From NCBI GenBank assembly GCA_905178155.1, contig CAJINV010000018.1:786609-850608 (forward strand): DNA of 64,000 nt, in the 5' to 3' direction. Position numbers and translations under genes: made by a program. Below are positions 44,101 to 54,384 of this stretch, piece after piece; position 1 is the first letter of the stretch; each line of letters starts with the position of its first letter. The stretch comes from Amoebophrya sp. A120 (Eukaryota; Sar; Dinophyceae; Syndiniales; Amoebophryaceae). A model generated the notes under the pieces. It was not told where the DNA came from, ran no database searches, and saw nothing but the letters and a program-made list of their open reading frames with translations.

Positions 44101-46130
44101 CCCGTTTCCTCCATCATAGTCCGTGCAATGTCCGGCCAATTTTCCAGCGTGACCACCTGAAACAGCGTCAGCATCGACGCGGAGACGCTTTCGAAGTACT
44201 CATGGACCTTCTTCCGGTCCGGGTCCACCGTGTTGGTCGCCTGCTCCTGCTCGGTCCCCTCGTAAAATTGGTTGCCTTTGACCTGCGACGTGAGCAGGAT
44301 CGCGCACACGTAGATGATCATGCAGAGCAGTACCATCACCCACACGATGGAGCGCAGCGCCCGACCCAGCCCGTGCACCAGGATGTACAGGTCCTTCACG
44401 TACCGAATTAATTTTATCGACCGCAACACGCGCAGCAAACGCAGAATACGCAGGGCGGACACGCTCTTCGCATTGTTGTCGTCCGCGAAGAAGAGCGCGA
44501 AGACCCACACGTCAATCGCGGACACCAAAATGACCAGCGCGTCGAGGCTGTACCAGGATACCTGCACGAAGCGTTCTGTTCCGCTGTATATGCATTCCAA
44601 AAGTATCGTACTCGTATAAATGCGCAGCTAGCATTACAGATCTGCTTTATTACCCGAATCTGCATGAGAAGTTTCATTTTTCTTCCAGGAAAAATTTGTC
44701 ATGCAATTCATACGTATTACGATTCTTTTGCAATGCATACTGTACAACGTCATCCAAACCATGCCGTACCGGAAGCAGTTTTTCGCCGTCAATTGCATCT
44801 CCATCTCGATAATTTCCAGCTCTTGGGGGACGATCACTGTTGAACTGGTCTCCGTCGCGTTGCTAGTTGTACCAACGGTCTGCGCACCGTCCGAGTTGGT
44901 CGGGCTCGTAGGCGGGGGAAAATCATTTGTTTTGCCATTTTGACCTACTTCTTCAAGATCTTGATCTTCTGTCGCACTGTGCCTCCCCTCGACTCCGTCC
45001 CCCCCGTCCAGAATGTCTATGTTGAGCGAGCTTCTCCCCGTTCGGTTCACCCTTCGCATGGACTTCGTTGCGTTCTCATTCAGCTCGTCCTCGATGCCGT
45101 CCCGGTCCAGCAGCGCTCGCTCACGGGCCCCCGCCAGCCGTGCGTTTTTCGCGTTCAGAATTTCCCGCAGCTGCGCGTTCACCAGTTCGTCGCCGGTTGA
45201 CTCCGGGTCGACATAGATCGTAACCACCTTAATCTGGATTTCGAACCGCAGCCGGTAATACAGCTCCCAACAAAACACGAGCAGGATGCAGGTTTCGACC
45301 CACCAAAAGGGGTTTTTCGGCGGCCCCGCCTCGAAAGACTCGCCATAGTCGATCTCAATCCCTAAAATCAGCATGTTCACGCAGATCAGTAGTCCGCAGT
45401 AGTAATCGAGCTTCGCCAGGAATTTCGCCTTCGGGTTGTTTTTGTTGCGCGACTTCTCGTACTTCAGCAGTTTTTCCTTCTGCGCCTGCGTGTAGCGGTA
45501 CTTGGCGTCCTCAAAGGCCTGGCGCCCGATGTCTAACTCGTCGAGCTGCGCGGCGATCTCCTTCGAAGTGGCGCGGATAGAGGGGGGAGTAGTACTGGTG
45601 GTGTAATTGCCACCACCAGGGCTATTATTCGGATCATTCCGACCAGCGCTTGACTGTGCTGCAGGACTGCCCCCGTTATTATAGCTCCTCTTATTCATCG
45701 TAGTGGTGCCGCTCATAGGCGTGCTAAACCCCCCTCCTGGAGGTCCGCCGCCCGCATTGGTCGGCGTATTAACATTACTGCTTGCAGCTCCGATGACGTT
45801 TGCGCTCGAGGGGCCGCGGTAAAGCAAATTTACCCCACCCGCTGATGTTCCGCCGGCGCCCCGGCGGGAGCCACCCGCGCGGTGACTGGTTGAGGCAATG
45901 ATCTGTCTGGTGGAGCTGGAGGATCTATTCGGCAGGGCCGCGGCGGCGGAGCGTTGCGACCCAATTTGCGGTATGCGGGGTCCTGCTGCGCTGTTCCGAC
46001 CGCTGTTCATCGAAGATGGCGTCATGGCATCTGCAGAACTCTTTCCCTTGCCCTTGCCCTTGTTCCGTAAAGCTGGCATGTTGCTGTTCGATGATTCTTT
46101 GGGAGGCAGGGACGGTGGTGAGGAAGACAT
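41105..46130 (-). CDS. Single-domain voltage-gated cation channel with EF-hands (copy 1)
   Basis: 847 codons. A Ser/Gly/Asn-rich N-terminus (1-230) precedes S1 (LDYYCGLLICVNMLILGIEI, about 241-262) and S2 (VETCILLVFCWELYYRLRF, 276-296). An unusual linker of about 150 residues rich in acidic and Ser/Thr residues separates S2 from S3 (SLDALVILVSAIDVWVFALFF). S4 is ALRILRLLRVLRSIKLIRYV, five basic residues at every third position. The pore loop has FQVVTLENWPDI, a Thr-x-Glu-x-Trp filter as in calcium channels. S6 ends MMMSLF/VGVLVDTL across a family F introner. Two EF-hands (DTDGDGSVSRTE and DTDQSGELSMEE) and a C-terminal coiled coil (FLLREFRKLEGIVSKL) follow. Introners A, F, A and the composite 41256-43142. 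Probable Ca or Na channel of plasma or flagellar membrane. Confidence 0.9.
41288..42118. repeat. Repeat insertion inside composite introner
   Basis: Begins GC-rich (CCCCGGCTGACGCCGGGG), then runs of GAGAGGGT / ACCTCT-type degenerate short tandem repeats, ending TTCGCATGAATATAATAGATAGTAA. It interrupts family A sequence between ACTAGTATAA and AGTAATCGC. Its last 45 bp recur at 42980-43023. Confidence 0.7.
42119..42177. mobile_element. Right end of a family B introner (fragment)
   Basis: CTTCCAGACCCAG and CATTTTTACATTTGATA are the B right arm. The left half is missing, replaced by the repeat at 41288-42118. Confidence 0.8.
42219..42455. mobile_element. Nested introner family E
   Basis: Ends TATGGGATTCTCAAACG and mirror. 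Repeat TACAT. Removal joins TYY/IDASFG on the plus strand. Confidence 0.88.
42543..42863. mobile_element. Nested introner family E, diverged
   Basis: Ends TATGGGTGGATTCTCGAACG and CTTGAGAATCCCATA. Flanks TGCAG/CACAG. Removal joins VEELQ/PGYFSI on the plus strand. Confidence 0.8.
42979..42979. other. Ambiguous base / assembly join
   Basis: The only N in the window. The sequence right after it repeats 42074-42118, which points to a contig join inside repeated DNA. Confidence 0.8.
43555..43699. mobile_element. Introner family A, channel copy 1
   Basis: Repeat GTCAA. Orientation opposite to the copies at 21919 and 50757. Removal reads NTADL/TLVQQI. Confidence 0.93.
43757..44035. mobile_element. 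Introner family F, channel copy 1, inside S6
   Basis: Repeat CGAAA. Arms AAAAACGTCCCCACCCC and mirror. Removal reads MMSLF/VGVLVD. Confidence 0.93.
44589..44739. mobile_element. Introner family A, channel copy 1
   Basis: Repeat CTGTA. Removal reads MTLY/SGTERF just before S3. Confidence 0.92.
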
Positions 46131-47570
46131 CCTTGCAGCAGAGACGGTGCCGGCAGCAAGTAGATACGAGCCTGGTGAGTTCTTACGATATTTGGTGTGC
46201 TATATTCACCGAGACACAGTCTCTTTCCCTTTCCGTAGAATGTAATACTAATAGCGATTGTACAACAAAAACCGTCCAGCTATCATCTTCTCATCTTCGT
46301 CCGCCGTCGTGGGACGGGATCAATGAATTGAATCCCCGAACCGAGGCAAAGATAAACTCTGGAGCGTCTAGGAGGTGGAGGATGTTTAGTAGTGGTTGAA
46401 TTGTACATACTTTGCTCCAGGTCCACTACACAACAAAGAAAAAGAATGGCGTGTGCGCTTCTTAAGGTGAGCGGGAAAAATCCTCTCGCATACTATTAAG
46501 CAATCCTGAAGGTAAGAATATCTGCTGACGAGAAAAATCTCTTCTGCACGCCTTCTGAACAAAGAAAAAGAAAATACTTAATAGCAATTACAAGGCAACA
46601 GGGGTCTGTTGGTCCGATATCCTGTTTCCTGGAGGCACATTTCAATATTTTTTACTTATTTAACAGAAATGACGACACTGTGGCTGACAACGAAGCCAAA
46701 TGGACGACGGGCGTCAGGGTGCCCGCGAGGACGAGCAGCACTAGGCTAGTAAATAGACATATTGCAAGAGCACGAGAACGAACGAATCAGGACGACTTGG
46801 GAAGGTTCTACACTGGTGTAAGTACGCGGCACATAAAACGAAGACGATAAACAAAAACGAGGGTGAAAGCAGACGAAGCGCTTCTAAAAATTAGCAACAA
46901 CATGTTAGTTTATTTGACAGGCGACTGAGAAAGACACTTCCTGCTACTTCTTCTATCGAACAAACTGATACATACCGACTTGAGATTGAGTACTCTGTTG
47001 CTGGTCTTTATTCTTATTGATTTTCGGTGCCAGCTCGCGATAAAATCACCTGAGTCTGATCGCATTCGCATACGCATTTGTAGCGTACTATATCCACAAA
47101 AATCTGCAAGGTTCTTGCGCGGACAAAAATTCAATATACTTCAAGGGTAGAAATCAAAATTTAGCTCGCTCGTCCCGAGTAGAAGATAAAGTCTTAATCT
47201 TCTGGTAAATAACGGACCACAGCATGGGACTCATTATACAGCTCTGTAGCTGTAGCATTTTACTTGTGCGCGGTACTTCGGCTCTAGGGGCAAATGGAAA
47301 AGTCAGAGATTGTCTTGGGTAAACGTTGAAAAGGCTACATGATACTTTATTTCGGAAAAATGGATAGAGATAGAACGATTATCTGCACAGAGGCTTTCTG
47401 TGCTTTGTCGTTTGCTGCAGGTAGTATGCTCTGAACCTGTATCTGATGTAAGTGTAAGTTGTGAAATAATGCGAAATTCAAATTGCTGGCGTTCGGGATC
47501 GGGTAGTAAGTAATAGTATCCAGTCGCCCGTTACTGGGAATAAAAGTCAGTTCTTTCTTGACTCGACCAC
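46131..47570. other. Spacer
   Basis: AT-rich. Only short frames; nothing recognised. Confidence 0.5.
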
Positions 47571-48008
47571 TCATACTTTTACGGTTGTAGCCAGAGTCAG
47601 CCCTGTAGACTCACAGGTGCAAGCATTCAGAGACTCTCGGATCAGTGCCGGATAGCCCAGGTTCAAACCCATTTTTGTGGTGTCGCATTTGGTGGGATGG
47701 TTCTGCTTCTGGCACTCTTCTGCAACGGATAGCAAGTTGTTGTTTCCAGCACGATCAGCAACTCTCTTTGTGAAAGTGTCCATATCGATCGGACCTTCAT
47801 TACAAATGGGGTTATCCAAAAAACTTAAGGGGTTTTGTTTCTTTATCTCTGCCTGCAGCAGGTCTTTGCTTTTCAGTTTACAAGAACACAAGTCGCTTTC
47901 CGTTTCCCCGGAGAGAAATTGCAGGAACAACCCGCCGGCAGGGGCAGGGCCGCTCGGAACCGGTTCTCCCAGGCCATTGAACGACTGCAAATTCGTGTTT
48001 CCTGCCAT
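47571..48008 (-). CDS. Small Cys-containing hypothetical protein
   Basis: 145 residues from ATG 48008 (MAGNTNLQSFNGLGEPV) to TGA 47571. Family not recognised. Eight cysteines in four clusters (LCSCKLK, NPICNEG, EECQKQ...TKCDTT, ACTCES) suggest disulphides, but no signal peptide is seen in this exon. A strong GT-AG intron in the 5' leader (48014-48079, donor AAG/GTAAGT, acceptor TTCGCAG) ends just before the ATG and supports transcription on this strand. A short upstream ATG at about 48086 would read in another frame across that junction. Confidence 0.5.
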   Translation of the reverse strand: MAGNTNLQSFNGLGEPVPSGPAPAGGLFLQFLSGETESDLCSCKLKSKDLLQAEIKKQNPLSFLDNPICNEGPIDMDTFTKRVADRAGNNNLLSVAEECQKQNHPTKCDTTKMGLNLGYPALIRESLNACTCESTGLTLATTVKV

Positions 48009-48085
48009 TTTACCTGCGAATGATGATGCGAAACATAGTGCTACATGCCAGCAAAAGCAAATGAGAAAGGGTTACTTACCTTCCA

Positions 48086-49306
48086 CATGGTCGATGTTGA
48101 ATACCCAAGAATAGCAAGAACGTAAATAGCAAGACCAAGAACAGGTGTGGCGCATCAGAGTGATGTTTTATTCAAGTACCTGCACGGTCCGCCATCATCT
48201 TGGTCGTGCGCGGGGAATGGACGACGCCCACTGCCCCCCCCCCCCCCCCCCCGACTCCATCTTCGCCAACTTCTGGTCGTCGCCCTCTTCCCCGGCCTGC
48301 TTCAAAGCTGCCGCAACCTGAGCGCCGGCGAGCAAGGTGGTGGTCTTTCTCGGCATGATTTGGATTTGCAACTGCTTGTGCTTGGAGCGATGTTTATTCC
48401 TGTTCTTCCGCTACGAATTTTCGAGCCACGATTCGCATTCGAAGTAAGCGTAACTTGAAGTGGTTTTGTTGGAGTGATGAGCGCGAGCACCTGGCAGCAC
48501 TCGTTGTTCTAACTATGTATCTTAGTTTAGTTTCACCTGGACACCCTGCAATCTTTTCGAAAAAAAACGCTGACAGAACAAAATATTAACTGACAAGCAG
48601 GTTGTAGAAAGATAGCGTTTATTCGCGCGAGCCCTTCGAACAAGGCGAGGAGGTCATCAAGATAGAAGTAAACGCCATCGGACACATCCCTTACTAGCGA
48701 GCACGACCGAAGATCATAATGTGGTGAACGCACAGAAGAGCCCACCACCACGACAATAATGTCGAGCTACGTACGAATGATATTTACACGACTGCAAGAA
48801 AGAGAAAGTGTTCATTCGTTATATTGCTTGCCGGGCACGTGGTTCACGGACGAAGAGAAAATCAGTACGTACGATGTGGGACGAAGGAGGCATTGCAAGA
48901 TCTACTTGCCGAGTTAGTTTTCAGGCACGATATTTCGTGTAGAATGATACTCAGCCGAGTTCTTTTTGCACGATAAGATGAAGCGCGTTTGCGTTGGAGA
49001 CATTGCATACGACTCTACATTTTTTTCCTCTTCATACATGATGTACATCTTCCAAACTCAACAAAAATCTCTTGCTGCGTTTGTCGAAGGCACCAGTGGC
49101 TCTTCCTCTTGCCGACTACGGAACAACGCAAAGTCCTCTGCTAACGAATTTTATTCTCGAGTGTACTTTCGACGGATACTTGTTTGCTCCTTCAGCTTCC
49201 TCACTTCCTTTGTCTTCGTCTTGGCCAAAACCGTCTTTAAAATATAAACCGGGTTTAGGGTTTATGATACGTAGAAGACTTATCATGATTAACTGCATTT
49301 TCATTA
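48086..49306. other. Spacer
   Basis: Contains the poly-C tract and, near 49246-49262, two tandem TTTAGGG-like units. No gene supported. Confidence 0.5.
48234..48252 (+). repeat. Poly-C tract
   Basis: Nineteen consecutive C in the spacer between the small Cys protein and the SET gene. Confidence 0.9.
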
Positions 49307-52300
49307 TCACAGCTCATCCCCCGGGAGCTCTCCATCGAGTGCCACCTCTCCGCCGCCCCCGCTCCCCCTCGTCCTCGAATACTTCCCCAAGATCTCGGTC
49401 GCGATCCGTGTCGCGATTTCCACCGTATCCGTGTTCACCGGTATCGTAAGGAAAAATCCCCCCTCCCCATATCGAAAAGGCACGCCTCAGAGAATTTGCG
49501 ATGCTGATTTCTGACCACGAATCGCGTCTGTCTTGCAAGAAAGCAACGGCATAGGCTTCGCTCCATTATGCAGGCGGTTTGTGATGCTGTTGGGCCTACA
49601 GCATAGACGTTCCTCATGCTAAGTGCCTAGGCCACGACCTCTCTACATTGGCATGATATGGTCCTGCAGTCCTCTACTACAAGACAAATCTGATTTGTGT
49701 ACGCAAATCCAGCATCAGAAATTTCGTTTTGATGTGGGAAGGGGGGATTTGTCATTTTGATAACCGGTGCGACGAGATCGTGTCGAATTTTCCGCGCGTA
49801 GAACTCGTCGACGCACTTCTGGGCGAGTTTGCGCTCGTATGCTAGTGGACAAGGACTTCCCCTCTTTTACTTAACAAGTATCTCATTTGTATAGCTAGAT
49901 AAGCAGCAACAGAAACAACAGCAGAAACCGAAGACAGTACGTAGTCCTCTTATCTTGACTTCCTCTTTTTCAGTTACCAAGTGTGTATCCGATCAGGATT
50001 TGGTATTTCCCATCACAAATGAGGCCAACATCAAGGGCAGCAGCACGTCCAATCGTCCACTAGCATAGCTCGTTGCGAATTTCGTGCACGAGTGCGTGTG
50101 TCACCGGGTCGTTGGAGTACTTTTCGTAGTGGACCAACTTCGGTTGGTTCTTCGGCGTCTCCAGCTCCTTGTACAGGTCTATGAGGCTCTGAACTGTTAC
50201 ATTCTACTCAATTGCTACACGAATTTGTCATGTAAAACTACCTTAAGCCGCCAGATGATCAAGTGGCTACGCATGACAAATCTACGAAGGGCCGAACAGG
50301 ACGTAAATCTGTGCCAAATCTGTGATGCGAAAGCAGCAATCTTGCCGCTTCGGTTGTTGGTGTTCTTGCATTACAAATTCATGTAACAGTTGAGAATGTA
50401 ACGTTTGAGAACCCCATAAGATCCAGGCACGCGTTCTGTATCGCGTTGTAGATTTGAATATCCTGTTTATCAAGAGTAAAAATGTCTGGGTCTGGAAGAA
50501 TGCATGTTTGTCATGCTTGTCTGGCATGACTCTTAAGTCTGTCATGCACGTTACCCAAGAGCCCCACTTTTCTGTGATGCAGAAACGCAGTTTGTCATGC
50601 AGAATAGGCAACACCTAGAAGCTCAAAAACTTGTCATGCTGAGCCAGCATTTGTAGCCTCATCATGAGACGCCACCCAGCATCACAAGTTTCCAGACCCA
50701 GACATTTTTACAGTTGATACTGTTGCAGCTTGTCCGAATCGGTGATTTTTTTTCCGTATCCTGTGCAAAAGCATCGTATTCATATAAATGCAAGTCTTGC
50801 ATTACAAATTTTTTTCTCAAAGTAAATCAGCATGACAAATTTTATTTCTCATGCTGAGAAAATTTGTAATGCATTTATACGAGTACGATACTTTTGCAGT
50901 TCATATTCCGCCCTGCGGTGGGACTTGATGAATTGCGCTCGCGCTCGGTTGTGCCTGCTCAAATGCCAAGTACCTCGCCTGGCGATGGCAATCCACCGTT
51001 GCGTTCGCGACAACTTCTGGTAAGTCGTAGCGGAGTATTATCGGCGGGCAGTAGGACTGCAACGGGGAATATGAAAGGGGAAAGGAACTGCATGATTTAC
51101 ATGTGCGATCTTTATTGCAGCAACGTGAGCAGAGATTTCCGCAGAAGTTCTTTTTGGACTATACTCTTAGGTCGTTAGAAATAGCATCAGTTTTGTTCCT
51201 CTTTATGCGAAAAAGCGCTTCATCTGCATAGTTTCAGTTTGTTCTCGGTCTGGCTATAGGTAAATCTAAATATTGCTGCCCGGTAGCTGCTCCGATGACC
51301 GCTTTCAGACACTGCGATTTCGATTTCATACCTCTCCGGAAAGTTCAAAGTGCCTGGCCCCGTACGGATTATCTTCGACCTGTTGATGATCATGATGTAT
51401 CATTGGAAAAAACAGTTCGTTGCCAAAGGAGATCTTCGCGCATGAGACTCCTTTTCGTTTCGGTTTCAGCTTATTGGTTCTGTTACAACTGTTTCTAACG
51501 CTCCACTAGTTCTGGTTTTGACAGGCAAGAAAGCTGAAATCAGCTGCAATTATACCTTGAACCCGTAGCGAATCATGAACTCGAGATTACTCGCCTGCGA
51601 ATATTCTATGCACATCTCTTCCCCGGCCGCGATGTCAGACGAGGCCCGGAAGGAGATAAATTCCCCCACCGCCCCCTGCTGCTTTTCTTCGCTCGTCGCG
51701 TCCGGCAACGGGTCGGGCGTCCGCACGTTGGCTTTGGGGTGGTGGTTCAAAAAGTCCGCGAGCGGTATCAACAGCGTGGAGTTTCTGCTGGTGTCAAACG
51801 CAAATCCGCGCGTTTTCACGATGCTGAAGGCCCACTTCAGCGTGAAGCGAATGCGGGCCTTGTCGGCTTTCTTCTGGAACTTCGCCGCGCCGTAGACTTT
51901 TTTGTACACCTGCTCCATGCACTCGATTTGCGTGTCCCAATCGTTTAAAATGTAGTTGAAAAAGGTCTGGTTCACCAAGGTGCGTTGGTCCTCCGAAAAC
52001 CACAAAACGTTCGCAAAATTTTTCGGCAGCAGCTGGATCCACTTGAAGAACCGGGACCGCTCCCCCTTCTGTTCCTCGTCTACCAGTCCGAGCGCCAACA
52101 TCGCGTGCGCGTCGCACGTCGTGGGGGAAGGAGAAGATGATTCCTCGTTATTCTTTTGTACGACCATCGGAGAGGAAGATGCAGATATGATCTCCTCAAA
52201 CCCTTTCGTCAGCGCGGGCGGCAAGTCCCGCAACCCGTAGGTCTGATTCACCGGCACCCGAAGAATTTCTTGCCCCCGGGGAACCGTCGCGAGTTCGTTT

Positions 52301-53554
52301 GTTCCTAGCGAAGTAGATGCTCCACCTGAGTGGTCGCTTGATCCAACACCAGCATCGAGAGATGAACCACTTATTCGGCCAGTTTTAGAGCCTGTAGTTT
52401 TTGTTGATCCACCTGCTCCCGCAATACTGCTCCTACTAGCTGTTGATCTCTTCATCGCAGTATTTGCTGCGTTCACCGCCCCGCTCCGGCCGGTCCCTAT
52501 CAAATGTAAAAATGTCTGGGTCTGGAAGATTGGAACATGTGATGCTACCTTTGGACTCTAGAAAAATCTGTATTGCATGACCAGCAAGAGGAGTCTAGTT
52601 TGTGCTACGCGGGGAGGGCGTTTGTCATGCGGAGTAGGCATCAGGAAGCCCGCTCAAAATCTGTGATGCGCGGTCGTGCATTACAGACATCCTGGGTCAT
52701 GCAAAACATGCATGACAAGTCTCAAAATCTTCCAGACCCAGACATTTTTACATTTGATAGTCCCTTCGATTTGCCGAATCTCAAAGTCGACCTTAGCGCC
52801 GCGGGCCACCATGTCTTCGATGAAGAGTAAGCGCTGATGGTGAAATATCCAAGAAAAAAACTGTGTAAGTGTAAGCTTTGTGTTGCAGAAAATGCAAAAC
52901 TGTTATACACTCGTCATGCTGGACCTGGACATGCATCAGAGGCTACTTTCGTACGTGTTTTCAAGTACTAGCTCCGCATGACAGATTTTCTGTGTCATGC
53001 AGAGCAAACTTGTGATGCTATTCCTCCAAGAAACTTACACTCACACAGTTTTTTTCCTGGATATGAAACCTCTGTCCCTCGATCGTGTCCGTGCAGCACT
53101 TTTCGTAGGTATAGATGTGATCCCAGCACAGCGGATTCCCCTGGGCGCCGGGGCTGCTGCAGCAGATTTCCGGGGTCCAACCCCCGGCCCAGCAGTCGGT
53201 GGGGGCTCTCACCGGGGCGATGGGCTCTGCGGCGTGGGCGACTTGTTGAAGGTACGTGGCTATTGGTAAAAAGAACACGATCAACATCAAACGCTGGAGC
53301 ACGGCAAAAAAGTTCGCTACACGACATGGTGCGACAGTTCCTGCGCACAGGGAAAGCTGGAACTTGGAAGACGAAGAACAAAAGAAGGCCATGATTGCCG
53401 TGGTCATGATGCGAGAGGTGGTCGTGGTCAACCCGGAACCGCCTACCATTTTCGTTATTTGTTCCACCCCGTCTGAACCTCGTCGAGATGAATTTCTGCG
53501 TCTCGTCTTTCGTCCTCTTAATTCGAAAACAGCCGGGCGCACGTCCAACCACAT
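49307..53554 (-). CDS. SET-domain methyltransferase-like protein with N-terminal Cys-rich module
   Basis: 680 codons, nine exons. A hydrophobic signal-like segment (LMLIVFFLPIATYLQQVAHA) is followed by a Cys-rich module: DCWAGGWTPEICCSS, GNPLCWDHIYTYEKCC. The SET region starts GAKVDFEIRQIEG/TGRSGAV, is interrupted by a Ser/Thr/Gly insertion, then reads GQEILRVPVN, LIPLADFLNHHPKANV (the Asn-His motif), ISFRASSDIAAGEEMCIEYSQ (the Gly-Glu...Tyr motif) and FMIRYGFK. This order matches SETD3/Rubisco-LSMT type SET proteins. A substrate-binding-like helical C-terminus follows (PPIILRYDLPEVV, YLAFEQAQ, IYNAIQNACLDLYKELE). Introners D, B, A, B, E, K and G plus a GT-AG intron at 51057-51555. Start at 53554 is the first in-frame ATG; a downstream ATG would place the signal closer to the N-terminus. 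Target unknown. Confidence 0.85.
49442..49762. mobile_element. Introner family G, SET gene last intron
   Basis: Repeat ACCGG. Arms GGAAAAATCCCCCCTCCCC and mirror. Removal reads LVAPV/NTDTVE. Confidence 0.93.
49838..50067. mobile_element. Introner family K (single copy), SET gene
   Basis: Ends TATGCTAGTGGAC and GTCCACTAGCATA, repeat GCTCG. No other copy seen. Without removal the frame stops; with it reads EIRNE/RKLAQK. Confidence 0.92.
50180..50418. mobile_element. Introner family E, SET gene
   Basis: Arms GAACTGTTACATTCTACTC and CAGTTGAGAATGTAAC. Flanks AGGTC/AGATC. Removal reads NACLDL/YKELET. Confidence 0.9.
50468..50719. mobile_element. Introner family B, SET gene
   Basis: Repeat CTGTT. 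Removal reads DKLQQ/DIQIYN. Confidence 0.93.
50757..50905. mobile_element. Introner family A, SET gene
   Basis: Repeat TTCCG. Removal reads PPQGG/KKITDS. Confidence 0.92.
52498..52759. mobile_element. Introner family B, SET gene
   Basis: Repeat GTCCC. Removal reads RQIEG/TGRSGA within the SET N-terminal motif. Confidence 0.93.
52846..53063. mobile_element. Introner family D, SET gene
   Basis: Repeat TGAAA. Arms AAAAAAACTGTGTAAGTGTAA and mirror (one base past 20 shortened in comparison). Removal reads EGQRF/HHQRLL. Confidence 0.93.
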
Positions 53555-54384
53555 TTTGAACGGTCTTCCACCTCCTCGGAAGAACTATCCAAACCAAAAC
53601 GAAAAGCAACTGCAGCCCAATCACACGACGGAGCTTTTGGCTAAGCAGGTGTGTGTCCAGATCGACGCCCGGGTTTTTTTGCGTAGCAACATTGTTTCTT
53701 GAATGATGTGTGCGTGGTGTGCCCCGCCTTCTACTATTTACACTCAGACGCAATTGCACTCGTTTTTTAGCTTTGTTGAGGAGAAGTCCCTGAGTCGACA
53801 GTTTATTCCCAGGGTTCAGAAAAAAAAGGAGGAGCGAAACGAACAGCGCTCGTCTTGTTGTTGTGGTGGTGCAAAAATCAAGAACACAAGAAAAGTCAAC
53901 CAAGCGTGGGTGACGAAAAGCAGTAAGAAATAAGAGATCAACATCAGGACACGCAAGCAACAAACGGCAAAAAACGACAAAGCCGCGACACAAGAGATGA
54001 AACAAACCAAGAAGACCTCCGAATAGTTAGTTCATCGTGATCATTATTGCGCGATCTAATTTTCTGCACGTCTGCTTCGGCTTCCGCTTCCACGCTCTCG
54101 GTCAGCTGTGAAATTGAATCAGATGCAGATCCAGTTCCAGACCACTTGGGGCAACGAAATAAAACACGGGAGATCGATTTGGATTTGATGAAGTGATCAT
54201 TTCTATTCTAACACGACGTACGAAGGAGCCGAGGCGGAACCCTTGTATTTCTTCTTGACGGTTGTGCCATCCTTTTTCTCATTATTTTTTCGATACTTTA
54301 TTCTCGCATCAATCACAGTAGTTCATCGAAGACCTTCGATGTCCAGCTGAAATCTCCAAACCCCCGCGTCCGCCTCGCGACGGC
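53555..54384. other. Spacer
   Basis: Between the SET gene start and the next stop. Nothing recognised. Confidence 0.5.

Noticed and set aside
49246-49262. Telomere-like TTTAGGG units
   Set aside because: Only two units, embedded in unique spacer; too short to call an interstitial telomere.
51011-51555. SET gene intron acceptor at TTACCAG near 51017
   Set aside because: It shifts the frame and leads to a stop in a later exon; the acceptor GTTGCAG ending at 51057 keeps the frame and gives a 680-codon protein.
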